Shown here in pieces: positions 27,962-35,393 of a DNA stretch of 64,000 bases. Under the pieces are notes generated by a model. That model did no database searches. It was not told the DNA's origin and saw nothing but the letters and a program-made list of their open reading frames with translations. Position numbers and translations under genes: made by a program. Within the stretch, counting starts at the first letter, position 1. The number at the start of each line of letters is the position of its first letter. The DNA is from Microvirga sp. (GTDB taxonomy: Bacteria; Pseudomonadota; Alphaproteobacteria; Rhizobiales; Beijerinckiaceae), in NCBI RefSeq assembly GCF_014699075.1, contig NZ_JACXAB010000001.1, positions 496,001-560,000 on the forward strand, written 5' to 3'.

Positions 27962-28561
27962 GTGACCGCCACGTTCCATCTTGTGCGCCATGCGGCTCAT
28001 GACAGGGTCGGTACGATCCTGTGCGGGCGCATGCCCGGGGTTCACCTTGGGGCTGCGGGCATAGCTCAGGCCGAACGTCTGGCGGTGCATTTTGCCAACG
28101 AGACTATTGCCGGCATTCACACGAGTCCTCTGGAGCGGGCCGTGGAGACTGCCGAACCCATCGCGGCCCGTCTCGGACAACCGCTGGAAATCTGCGAGGA
28201 TATCGCCGAGATCGACTTTGGAGCGTGGTCCGGCACGAGCTTCGAGGCTCTTGCGCAGGATCCCCGCTGGTCGGTCTGGAACAATGCGCGCAGCAACAGC
28301 CGTCCGCCCTATGGGGAGACCATGCTTGAAGCGCAGGCTCGGATCGTGGGCATACTGGAACAGCTGCGCCACCGCTATTCGGATCGGTCTGTCATCCTCG
28401 TCAGCCACTGCGACGTCATCAAGGCTGCCCTGCTCTACCATCTCGGCCTGCCGATCGACGCCTATGCGCGCTTCGACATCGAGCCCGCATCCATCAGCAC
28501 TCTCGTGGCCGGCGACTGGGGATCCAAGGTATTGCGTCTCAACGAGATGGTGGCCGCATGA
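27962..28561 (+). CDS. Histidine phosphatase family protein
   Basis: A 199-residue phosphoglycerate-mutase-fold phosphatase. The catalytic L-V-R-H-A is at residues 7-11. It has the Arg of TSPLERAVETAEPIA near 57, the Glu of EIDFGAWSGTSFEAL near 85 and the second His in VILVSHCDVIKAAL near 148. The start is GTG at 27962, with GGGAGGA six bases before. It follows ino1 by 12 bases and overlaps the next gene by four. A substrate such as inositol phosphate or a sugar phosphate of this operon is plausible but unproven. Confidence 0.85.
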   Translation: MTATFHLVRHAAHDRVGTILCGRMPGVHLGAAGIAQAERLAVHFANETIAGIHTSPLERAVETAEPIAARLGQPLEICEDIAEIDFGAWSGTSFEALAQDPRWSVWNNARSNSRPPYGETMLEAQARIVGILEQLRHRYSDRSVILVSHCDVIKAALLYHLGLPIDAYARFDIEPASISTLVAGDWGSKVLRLNEMVAA

Positions 28562-29667
28562 AGATCGTTATTTTCGGGCTCACCATCTCTTCATCCTGGG
28601 GCAACGGTCATGCGACCCTCTGGCGAGGTCTCATCCGTGCACTCGCAAAGCGCGGACACAGGATCGTCTTTTTTGAGAAGGATGAGCCCTATTATGCGGC
28701 CAACCGGGACCTCTTCGGGATCCCGGGCGGCGATCTTGTCCTCTATCAGGATTGGGGTGCTATCCGCCAACGGGCCGCGGCAGAGCTCGTCGACGCGGAC
28801 GTGGCTCTAGCAACCTCCTATTGTCCTGACGGAATCGCGGCAAGCGAGCTTCTGCTCGCTGCACCCCGTCCGCTCCATGTGTTCTACGATCTCGACACGC
28901 CAGTCACCTTCTCGCGTCTGGAGGCAGGGGAGCCGATCAGCTATATCGGTCCGCGGGGCCTGCGCGATTTCGACCTGGCGCTCAGCTACACGGGAGGTCG
29001 CGCCCTCGACAGGCTTCAATCGGAGCTTGGCGCCCGCCGTGTTGCACCGCTTTACGGACATGTAGATCCCGACGTCCACCACCCCGTGCCGCCGGCGGAC
29101 CACTACAGATCGGATCTCTCCTATCTCGGCACCTATGCGGCGGACCGACAGGCGGCCCTGCAACGCCTGTTCATTGATCCTGCGGGTTCGCGTCCCAACC
29201 AGCGCTTCCTGATCGGAGGCGCGCAATACCCTGCCGACTTCCCCTGGCAGCCCAATATCTCGTTCGTTCGGCATCTGCCGCCGTCCGAACACCCTGCGTT
29301 CTTCTCGTCCTCACGCCTGACACTCAACATCACACGGCAAGCCATGGCGGACATGGGATGGTGCCCCTCGGGGCGCCTGTTCGAGGCGGCAGCCTGCGGC
29401 ACGCCCATCCTGTCGGACAACTGGGATGGACTCGACAGCTTCTTCGAACCTGGCCAGGAAATTCTCATCGCGGAGACGAGCGAAGACTCCGTCAACGCCA
29501 TTGATCTCACGGATGCCGAGTTGAAACGGATCGCCAGGGCCGGCTGCGAGCGGGTGCTCGCGAACCATACCTCGGAGCATCGGGCGCGCGAGCTTGAGAT
29601 CCTGCTGGAGGACGCCAGTTCTATCCCATCCTCAACCGGCGACTCTGCCGCCATGATGGAGGCCTGA
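28558..29667 (+). CDS. CgeB-type glycosyltransferase (paralogue of the gene at 19756)
   Basis: A 369-residue protein starting MKIVIFGLTISSSWGNGHAT, with SDLSYLGTYAADRQAALQRLF near 182 and SGRLFEAAACGTPILSDNWDG near 272. It is nearly collinear with the 369-residue protein of the minus-strand operon, in length and in every motif. The two copies sit in divergent operons that share a promoter region, suggesting duplication within the island. It overlaps the phosphatase gene by ATGA and is two bases from the next gene. Its partner sugar and acceptor are unknown. Confidence 0.86.
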   Translation: MKIVIFGLTISSSWGNGHATLWRGLIRALAKRGHRIVFFEKDEPYYAANRDLFGIPGGDLVLYQDWGAIRQRAAAELVDADVALATSYCPDGIAASELLLAAPRPLHVFYDLDTPVTFSRLEAGEPISYIGPRGLRDFDLALSYTGGRALDRLQSELGARRVAPLYGHVDPDVHHPVPPADHYRSDLSYLGTYAADRQAALQRLFIDPAGSRPNQRFLIGGAQYPADFPWQPNISFVRHLPPSEHPAFFSSSRLTLNITRQAMADMGWCPSGRLFEAAACGTPILSDNWDGLDSFFEPGQEILIAETSEDSVNAIDLTDAELKRIARAGCERVLANHTSEHRARELEILLEDASSIPSSTGDSAAMMEA

Positions 29668-29669
29668 CC

Positions 29670-30482
29670 ATGTGGGGGATCATACCCGCAGCAGGGATCG
29701 GCAGCCGCATCCAGCCGCTGGCTTTCTCAAAGGAGCTTCTCCCGGTAGGCAGTCGCCTCGACAACGGGGTCGAGCGCCCCTGTGCGGTCAGTGAGTACCT
29801 CGTCGAGCGCATGATCCATGGCGGAGCCGATAAGATCTGCTTCGTGATCTCCCCTGGCAAATCCGACATCATGGAGTATTACGGCGCAAGCTACGGAACC
29901 GCCTCGATCGCCTATGTGGTCCAGCCGCAGGCGAGCGGCCTGTGCGATGCCATATTCCAGGCCACTCCCGTGATCCCAGCCGATGAGAGCGTGATCGTCG
30001 GCCTGCCGGACACGGTCTGGTTTCCCGAGAAGGCCCTTGCGGAACTCCCGGAAGAAACGCTCTCGTTCCTGCTCTTCCCCGTCGAGAACCCGCAGGTCTT
30101 CGACGCGGTCGTCCTGGATGAGTCCATGCGCGTGCAGGAGATTCAGGTAAAGCAGGAGGGTGCTTCCTCTCAATGGATCTGGGGAGCGTTCAAAATGCCG
30201 GGTCATGTGCTCGGAGCGCTGCGCCAGCTCTGGCTCGCGCGCAATCGCGAGGATGAATACTTCGGCACTCTGGTGAACGCCTACCTCGCTCAAGGAGGCG
30301 AGGCCATCGGAGTCAAGGCCGGCGTGTCCTATGTCGATGTCGGAACGCTCCACGGCTACCGATCCGCCATCGGTTTGCTGAGCGAGGCGGCTCAGCAGGA
30401 GAACGTCACAGGCGCGCGGGTGGCCCTGGGCTGGCCTGCCGGCCGGCTGCCCCGCGGCCTCCATGATCTGAACAGGGAGTAG
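29670..30482 (+). CDS. Sugar-phosphate nucleotidyltransferase
   Basis: A 270-residue nucleotidyltransferase of the RfbA/GalU fold, joining a sugar 1-phosphate to a nucleotide. The signature is IIPAAGIGSRIQPLAFSKEL near residue 4, a variant of G-x-G-x-R-x-x-P-x-x-x-x-K, followed by LLPVG. The metal-binding Asp is in IVGLPDTVWF near 111, and GVSYVDVGTLHGYRSAI near 217 is the usual C-terminal site. It activates a sugar for the transferases nearby. It is eight bases from the methyltransferase gene. The nucleotide and sugar used are undetermined. Confidence 0.87.
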   Translation: MWGIIPAAGIGSRIQPLAFSKELLPVGSRLDNGVERPCAVSEYLVERMIHGGADKICFVISPGKSDIMEYYGASYGTASIAYVVQPQASGLCDAIFQATPVIPADESVIVGLPDTVWFPEKALAELPEETLSFLLFPVENPQVFDAVVLDESMRVQEIQVKQEGASSQWIWGAFKMPGHVLGALRQLWLARNREDEYFGTLVNAYLAQGGEAIGVKAGVSYVDVGTLHGYRSAIGLLSEAAQQENVTGARVALGWPAGRLPRGLHDLNRE

Positions 30483-30490
30483 ACTCCACG

Positions 30491-31264
30491 ATGAACGCAA
30501 TCGACCCGATGCCCCCGGAAGAAATCCGCCGGAAAGCCGAAGCGCTTGGCCCCTGGTTTCACAACATCGAGCTGAAAGGCGGCGTTTGGACCGCGCCTGA
30601 TCACTTCCTTGGCAACTACCCTGCCGTGAAGTGGCAGCAATTCGCCGACGCGATCCCGCAGGATCTCACCGGCAAGAGCGTGCTCGACATCGGCTGCAAC
30701 GGCGGCTTCTACTCAATGGAGATGAAGAAGCGCGGAGCGGAGCGTGTGCTGGGCATTGATTTCGACGATGCCTATCTGGCTCAGGCCCGTTTCGCCTCCC
30801 AGACGATGGGCTATGACATCGAGTTTCGAAAGCTCTCGGTCTACGACCTCGGACAGCTTGGCGAGAAGTTCGACGTCGTTCTTTTCATGGGTGTCTTCTA
30901 CCACCTGCGCCATCCGTTGCTCGCCCTCGACCTCATTCACGAACACGTGGCCAAAGACCTCCTCGTATTTCAGTCGATGCAGCGCGGCTCGTCAGACACC
31001 ATGCCGGTTGATGAGAACTACACCTTCTGGCAGACGGACCATTTTGACGATCCACGTTACCCGAAGATGCACTTCATCGAGCATCGCTATGCCGATGACC
31101 CGACCAACTGGTGGGCGCCGAACTCGGCCTGCGTGGAAGCCATGCTCCGCAGTGCCGGCTTCGAGATCGTGCAGCATCCGGAAATCGAAGTTTACATCTG
31201 TTGCCGTGTCGATGCCCCGCCTGGCGCGGGCGCCGTCTACCCGGCCCAAGGGAGAATCGCATGA
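30491..31264 (+). CDS. SAM-dependent methyltransferase, TIGR04290 type
   Basis: A 257-residue class I methyltransferase. Motif I is VLDIGCNGGFYSMEMKKRGA near residue 63. Residues before it (WFHNIELKGGVWTAPDHFLG) recall CmoB-like enzymes. YPKMHFIEHRYADDPTNWW near 195 and a C-terminal EVYICCR are further marks. I recall this subfamily as one regularly found beside glycosyltransferases (TIGR04290); that identification is from memory. It may methylate a sugar of the glycan. It overlaps the next gene by ATGA. Confidence 0.82.
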   Translation: MNAIDPMPPEEIRRKAEALGPWFHNIELKGGVWTAPDHFLGNYPAVKWQQFADAIPQDLTGKSVLDIGCNGGFYSMEMKKRGAERVLGIDFDDAYLAQARFASQTMGYDIEFRKLSVYDLGQLGEKFDVVLFMGVFYHLRHPLLALDLIHEHVAKDLLVFQSMQRGSSDTMPVDENYTFWQTDHFDDPRYPKMHFIEHRYADDPTNWWAPNSACVEAMLRSAGFEIVQHPEIEVYICCRVDAPPGAGAVYPAQGRIA

Positions 31265-32190
31265 TCGAAGCCGCAATGATCTGGAACGAGCCTAACAACA
31301 AGTCCCACTGGGACCCGGAGATCGATCCGGATTGGAAGCTCTTCTCCGACATGGTGATTGCCGCCGGTCAGGCGATCAAGGCCGAGAACCCCAACCTGCC
31401 GCGCGTTCTGGGCGGCATTTCGCCCATAGACCCTGGCTTCATCAAGAAGCTGGAGGCGCACGGCGCTATGGAGCATCTCGACGTCGTGGCCGTTCACGGC
31501 TTTCCCCTCGACTGGAACCTGTGGCAGATCCACGACTGGCCGGCGAAGATCGATGAGATCCGCGCAGTCACGGACAAACCCATCTGGGTCAGCGAGGTCG
31601 GCATTTCGACCTTCGGGGCCGAAGAAGTGCAGGTCTGGGGTCTGAACAGAACCGCAGAGCTTCTGATTGGCAAGGTGCCGAAGATTCACTGGTACAGCCT
31701 CTACGACCTACCCCGCGCCTGGGAGGCAACCACGCGGCACCGGGAGGCGGAAGGATCCTCCTATTACCGCCACTTCTACATGGGCCTGCTGCGTGAGGAC
31801 GGCACACCGAAGCCCGCTCTCGAAGAATATGCGAAATACGCGTCCCAAATGGGGCTGTGCCAGTGGTTCCATTATGAGGATCACCGCCTGGACGACGCAG
31901 TGACGTGGATGAAGCGGCTGGGCGTGAAATACTTGCGCACGGGCCTGTCCTGGGCCGACAGCTTCCGCCCTAATGCCATGGACTGGTTCGACCGTCAGAT
32001 GGAAGCGCTCGCCGACTTCGACGTGACGGTGACCTTCTGCTTCACCCCGGAACATCGTGGGATCGCGCCGCATCACACCAGCGCTCCGCAGGTGAAGGAG
32101 GAGTTTGCCGAGTTCTGCGCCACCATGATCCGGCGCTATGCCCCCTCCGGTCAATCGGCACCGGCCAGCAAGGTTCTGGAAGTGCTCTGA
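31261..32190 (+). CDS. Clan-A glycoside hydrolase-like protein with circularly permuted domain order
   Basis: A 309-residue protein beginning MIEAAMIWNEPNNKSHWD. The W-N-E-P motif is the acid/base site (E10) that normally lies about 150 residues into a GH39/GH5-type barrel. The nucleophile is E112 in PIWVSEVG. KIHWYSLYDLP near 141 corresponds to the eighth strand and EDGTPKPALEEYAKYA to the usual end. The remaining 110 residues (LDDAVTWMKRLGVKYLRTGL, WADSF, then TVTFCFTPEH and a final AEFCATMIRRYA) look like strands one to three of the same barrel. The order is therefore 4-8 then 1-3. No signal peptide is seen. The start overlaps the methyltransferase stop. It may trim or transfer sugars of the island glycan. 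Confidence 0.75.
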   Translation: MIEAAMIWNEPNNKSHWDPEIDPDWKLFSDMVIAAGQAIKAENPNLPRVLGGISPIDPGFIKKLEAHGAMEHLDVVAVHGFPLDWNLWQIHDWPAKIDEIRAVTDKPIWVSEVGISTFGAEEVQVWGLNRTAELLIGKVPKIHWYSLYDLPRAWEATTRHREAEGSSYYRHFYMGLLREDGTPKPALEEYAKYASQMGLCQWFHYEDHRLDDAVTWMKRLGVKYLRTGLSWADSFRPNAMDWFDRQMEALADFDVTVTFCFTPEHRGIAPHHTSAPQVKEEFAEFCATMIRRYAPSGQSAPASKVLEVL

Positions 32191-32211
32191 CCCGATCATC
32201 AAGCGGCTCAT

Positions 32212-32248
32212 GAAAGAGGCGACTGAACCTTGTTCAGTCGCCTCTTTC
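32212..32248. terminator. Bidirectional terminator between convergent operons
   Basis: A perfect 17-base stem (GAAAGAGGCGACTGAAC and its complement) with a three-base loop. It lies 21 bases after the glycosidase gene and 26 before the convergent oxidoreductase gene. A-runs and T-runs flank it on both sides. Confidence 0.88.
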
Positions 32249-32274
32249 AATTTCGTCTCTGTGAAAGTCGATCC

Positions 32275-33303
32275 TTATCGCCCGTATATTCGATCCAGCA
32301 CGCGCGCGACGTCGACCAGGTGATCCGCCGCAGGGTCAAACCGCTCGCCTGCCGCCAAGCGCGAAGCCCAGTCGGCCGCAGCGCGTCCGCCCCACTCTTC
32401 GGGAGGTGTCGTCAGCGTCTCGCGGGACGTGCCGCGATAGCGCTCTACGGTGAAATCGTAGAAGGAACCGTTCACGTTTCGCAGCGACACGCCGCCCTGT
32501 GTGCCATAGAACGTGGCGGAGATCACTGCATCGCATCCGGCCTGCAACCGCCAGGAGCAGGCGAGCTGCACCACGGCGCCGGTCTCCAGCTCTACGGTCG
32601 CAACCGCATAATCCTCGACCTGAGCAGTCGTGTCTCTCAGCGGCGCACCGCCAGCGAAGAGCTTGCCGGTGACGTCGGCAATGCCGGGATTGTTAAGGCT
32701 CCACAACGCCAGATCCACCAGGTGGACGCCGAGATCCATCACGCATCCGCCGCCGGAGAGAGCGGGATCGTAGAACCACGGCTTGTCCGGGCCGTAGGCG
32801 TTGTGGAACACCAAGTCCACGGCATAGATGTGCCCCAGCTCTCCCGAGTCGATGATCTCGCGGATGCGCCGCATGCCCTCCGTGAAGCGGTAGGAGAGAT
32901 CGACACAGAGCAGGCGGTCGGCCTTGCGGGCAGCATCGACCACCGCCTGCACCTCCGCCACACTTCGCCCAAGCGGCTTCTGGCAGAACACTGCGACACC
33001 GCGTTCCAGGGCCCGGATCGACTGCTCCGCGTGCATGGCGCTGGGCGTTGCGATCACCACGCCGTCGACGCCAGCATCGAGGATCGCGTCAAGGGTCGAG
33101 ACCAGCTTCGCATCGGGCGCCAGCTTGCCTGCCTCCGAGGCCATCTCCGGCGACGGATCGGCGATGGCAGCCACATCGACCGCTCCCGTGCCGAGGATCG
33201 CCTGCATGCGGTGCCGGCCAATCCAGCCGACCCCGAGGAAGCCGAGACGGGGGCGGGCAAGAGAAGTTTTGGACTGTTCCTTGCGAAGAGCCTGCTGCAC
33301 CAT
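32275..33303 (-). CDS. Gfo/Idh/MocA family sugar oxidoreductase
   Basis: A 342-residue NAD(P)-dependent sugar dehydrogenase-like protein. The nucleotide motif is LGFLGVGWIGRHRMQAIL near 20. The E-K-P-like signature is here VFCQKPLGRSVAEV near 105, with Gln in place of Glu. The D-x-G-x-H segment is GGCVMDLGVHLVDLALW near 186. It is translationally coupled (TGATG) to the dehydrogenase upstream. Members act on inositol, glucose-type sugars or nucleotide sugars; inositol dehydrogenation is attractive near ino1, but the sequence does not decide it. Confidence 0.87.
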   Translation of the reverse strand: MVQQALRKEQSKTSLARPRLGFLGVGWIGRHRMQAILGTGAVDVAAIADPSPEMASEAGKLAPDAKLVSTLDAILDAGVDGVVIATPSAMHAEQSIRALERGVAVFCQKPLGRSVAEVQAVVDAARKADRLLCVDLSYRFTEGMRRIREIIDSGELGHIYAVDLVFHNAYGPDKPWFYDPALSGGGCVMDLGVHLVDLALWSLNNPGIADVTGKLFAGGAPLRDTTAQVEDYAVATVELETGAVVQLACSWRLQAGCDAVISATFYGTQGGVSLRNVNGSFYDFTVERYRGTSRETLTTPPEEWGGRAAADWASRLAAGERFDPAADHLVDVARVLDRIYGR

Positions 33304-34256
33304 CAGTAGGTTACCAGAGCTTTGAGAAATCCATCCGGCCGGTCACGCGTGGCGTTGAGCGCCTCATCCAGCCGATCCAGAGGGTAGGTGTGGGTATAGA
33401 GGAAACTCGGATCGAGCCTTCCTGAAGCGATGGCATCAACGGCCTCGCGAAGACCCTGCATATAGATCTTCGGATCACGCTCATGAGCGTTGATCACATC
33501 GATCCCGCGCCAGTTCCACAGCCACATGTTAACCTGACGCGGACCGTCCTGATGATATCCGGCAACGATAAGCTTGCCGCGCTCACGCGTGAGTTCACCG
33601 GCGAGGTCCAGCGGCCATTGCTTGCCCACAGCCTCGATCACGCGATCGCAGAACGCGCCGCCCGTCAGTTTCTTCACCGTCTCGATGATCGCCTGATGAT
33701 CTTCCATCGGGATCGTCTCGGCCGCACCCATGCGGCGGGCGAAATCGAGCGAGAAAGGCCGGCGCGAGATCGCGATCACGCGAGCGCCGGCGTCGGTGGC
33801 GAGCTTCGTCAGGATCGCGCCGAGAAAGCCGATGCCGATGATGGCAATCGTCTGGCCAGCCTCGATTTCGCTGCGTCGGAAGATGTTCATGGCACAGCCG
33901 AGAGGCTCGCCGGGGAAAGGCTGTCCTGCAAGCGCGTCCGGCAGAGGCACCACGGCCCCTGCGTCGGCGATGTCGTACTCGGCATAGGATTTGTAGGAGA
34001 GAGCCGCGACGCGGTCGCCAATCGACAGGTTCTCAACACCCTCGCCAAGAGCATCGACGTAGCCCCAGGCCTCATGTCCGAGCGCACCCGGCTCAGTAGG
34101 ATACTGCATCCATTCCGGACCTGCCCAAGGCGTCAGGTTCGAAGCGCAAACGCCGCAACCCTCCAGGCGCAGGCGCACCTGACCGGGGCCGGGCTCCGGG
34201 CGTGCTACCTCACGCACCTCGATATGCCCAGGCCCTGTGAGGATAGCCGCCCGCAT
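33303..34256 (-). CDS. Medium-chain (zinc-type) dehydrogenase lacking the structural zinc lobe
   Basis: A 317-residue MDR-superfamily dehydrogenase. It has C-G-V-C-A-S-N in the catalytic zinc region, LGHEAWGYVDALGEGVENLSIGDRV, the nucleotide motif IAIIGIGFLGAILTKLA and a GGAFCDRVIEAVGKQW segment. Between GDRVAALSYKS and YAEYD there are only a few residues, so the Cys4 structural zinc lobe of classic alcohol dehydrogenases is missing. The ATG at 34256 gives MRAAILTGPGHIEVREV, a normal N-terminus; the longer frame to 34364 has no family match. It is coupled to the Gfo/Idh/MocA gene, and the pair probably oxidises and reduces one sugar or polyol. Confidence 0.85.
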   Translation of the reverse strand: MRAAILTGPGHIEVREVARPEPGPGQVRLRLEGCGVCASNLTPWAGPEWMQYPTEPGALGHEAWGYVDALGEGVENLSIGDRVAALSYKSYAEYDIADAGAVVPLPDALAGQPFPGEPLGCAMNIFRRSEIEAGQTIAIIGIGFLGAILTKLATDAGARVIAISRRPFSLDFARRMGAAETIPMEDHQAIIETVKKLTGGAFCDRVIEAVGKQWPLDLAGELTRERGKLIVAGYHQDGPRQVNMWLWNWRGIDVINAHERDPKIYMQGLREAVDAIASGRLDPSFLYTHTYPLDRLDEALNATRDRPDGFLKALVTY

Positions 34257-34410
34257 CGTTTGAGCCGCTCCGGCTTCCTCATCCTTGTGCGCAAGAGTGG
34301 AAATATCGCTGCTCGTGCCGTTCTCGTTCAGCAAGTGTGGCCCTCCACCATGATGTCCGAGCAAGTAGGGACCGGGGAGGAGACTTCAAGGCTTGGCTGT
34401 ATGGCCATCA

Positions 34411-34701
34411 TCAAGAGACGTTTTCGGAGTTCTTCTCCGCAACGTAGTCCCTGCGCGCGGCGCTGTCGGGCTCCACGTTTCTCTCAGCGCACCAGCGCGC
34501 GAAAGCCTCCGGTTCGATCAGGATGCGACTGACGTGAAGGCCAGCCTTGCGGCCGACAGTTTCGTTGTTCTCGGCAGCTGCAAGCCAGCTCTCATAGGTG
34601 GGCGCCAGATTGTGCCGGTCGGCCATCATCTCCCGGATGCGCTGGTAATCCTCACGCCGGTACCATGGGAGCCCAATCCGACGCGCCGGCTCATTCGCCA
34701 T
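34411..34701 (-). CDS. Conserved small hypothetical protein (96 residues)
   Basis: A soluble 96-residue protein starting MANEPARRIGLPWYRREDYQRI. The composition is charged and helical, with WLAAAENNETVGRKAGLHV in the middle and ARWCAERNVEPDSAARRDYV near the end. Proteins of this kind are common in Hyphomicrobiales, but I know no function. It stands between the MDR dehydrogenase and another unknown gene on the same strand, with a 70-base gap upstream. Confidence 0.65.
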   Translation of the reverse strand: MANEPARRIGLPWYRREDYQRIREMMADRHNLAPTYESWLAAAENNETVGRKAGLHVSRILIEPEAFARWCAERNVEPDSAARRDYVAEKNSENVS

Positions 34702-34772
34702 TCTTGTTGCCCCAATCTCGATCAGCCATCGAGCCCTCCCATTCGCGGAGGGCTCGAGGCTGCAGCATGTCC

Positions 34773-35234
34773 TCAGCTCAGCATATAGAGCACAGCGGGT
34801 GCCGCGGTCAGCAGCCCGGCTGCCGTCAATAACGTGAGTCGATGATCAGGGTTCGCGATGCGATGAACTTTTCGGGCGGTGGTCCCGGCCTCCATGCTCC
34901 AGCCGTTCATGCAGGAACAGAGGAGGCGGTGAGAGGCGCCCTCGGACAGCTCGAAGAACTCCATGGCGTCCCCGAGCGTATCGCCCCTCAAGCCTGCAGC
35001 GCGCAGGATCGGATCCTCGAAGGCAACCGTGATCGGCGACTCGTCCGACCTCAAATGCGGCCGCTTGTCTTTCGGAACGAACTCGATCTCTCCCAGAGAC
35101 CTCAGGCGCCGCTTCGGCTGGCGCTCCAACACTTCGGCCCAGCGCTCAAGGCGCTCATGCCGGGACAGGAAACCTTGGGTGAACTCATGTACCTCAGCGA
35201 CGCTACGCAGCTTCTCTACGGGCTTGTGTTCCAT
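34773..35234 (-). CDS. Hypothetical protein with C-terminal membrane anchor (153 residues)
   Basis: An unrecognised 153-residue protein. The N-terminal two thirds are charged and helical (SRHERLERWAEVLERQPKRR). The last 20 residues (LTLLTAAGLLTAAPAVLYML) form one hydrophobic segment, so it is probably a tail-anchored inner-membrane protein with a cytoplasmic N-terminus. AGGAG lies eight bases before the ATG. The leader contains a GC-rich dyad around 35250-35281. Nothing in the neighbourhood fixes a role. Confidence 0.65.
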   Translation of the reverse strand: MEHKPVEKLRSVAEVHEFTQGFLSRHERLERWAEVLERQPKRRLRSLGEIEFVPKDKRPHLRSDESPITVAFEDPILRAAGLRGDTLGDAMEFFELSEGASHRLLCSCMNGWSMEAGTTARKVHRIANPDHRLTLLTAAGLLTAAPAVLYMLS

Positions 35235-35326
35235 AGGTATTCTCCTGCAAGGGAGCCGACCCGAAATCCGGGCCGAGCCCAGGGAAACCTATGATCCCGC
35301 GAGTCCCTGGCTTTTTTGCGTCAAAC

Positions 35327-35378
35327 GAGCGCTTCGTGCGGAAAAGTGGCCCCGGTTTCCCGCAAGAACGATGCGCTC
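35327..35378. repeat. Imperfect palindromic intergenic element
   Basis: Arms GAGCGC and GCGCTC enclose a second pairing of TGCGG with CCGCA around AAAGTGGCCCCGGTTT. It resembles a short palindromic element (GCGGGAAACCGG...CCACTTTTCCGCA) I recall as common between genes in Hyphomicrobiales. No second copy was noticed in this window. It lies just after the spoVR stop and may act as its transcription end. Confidence 0.45.
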
Positions 35379-35393
35379 TCGAAAAGCGGAGCA

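Noticed and set aside
35250..35281. GC-rich dyad ahead of the unknown gene at 35234, possibly a leader structure.
   Set aside because: Pairing is imperfect and there is no downstream T-run or known riboswitch pattern.
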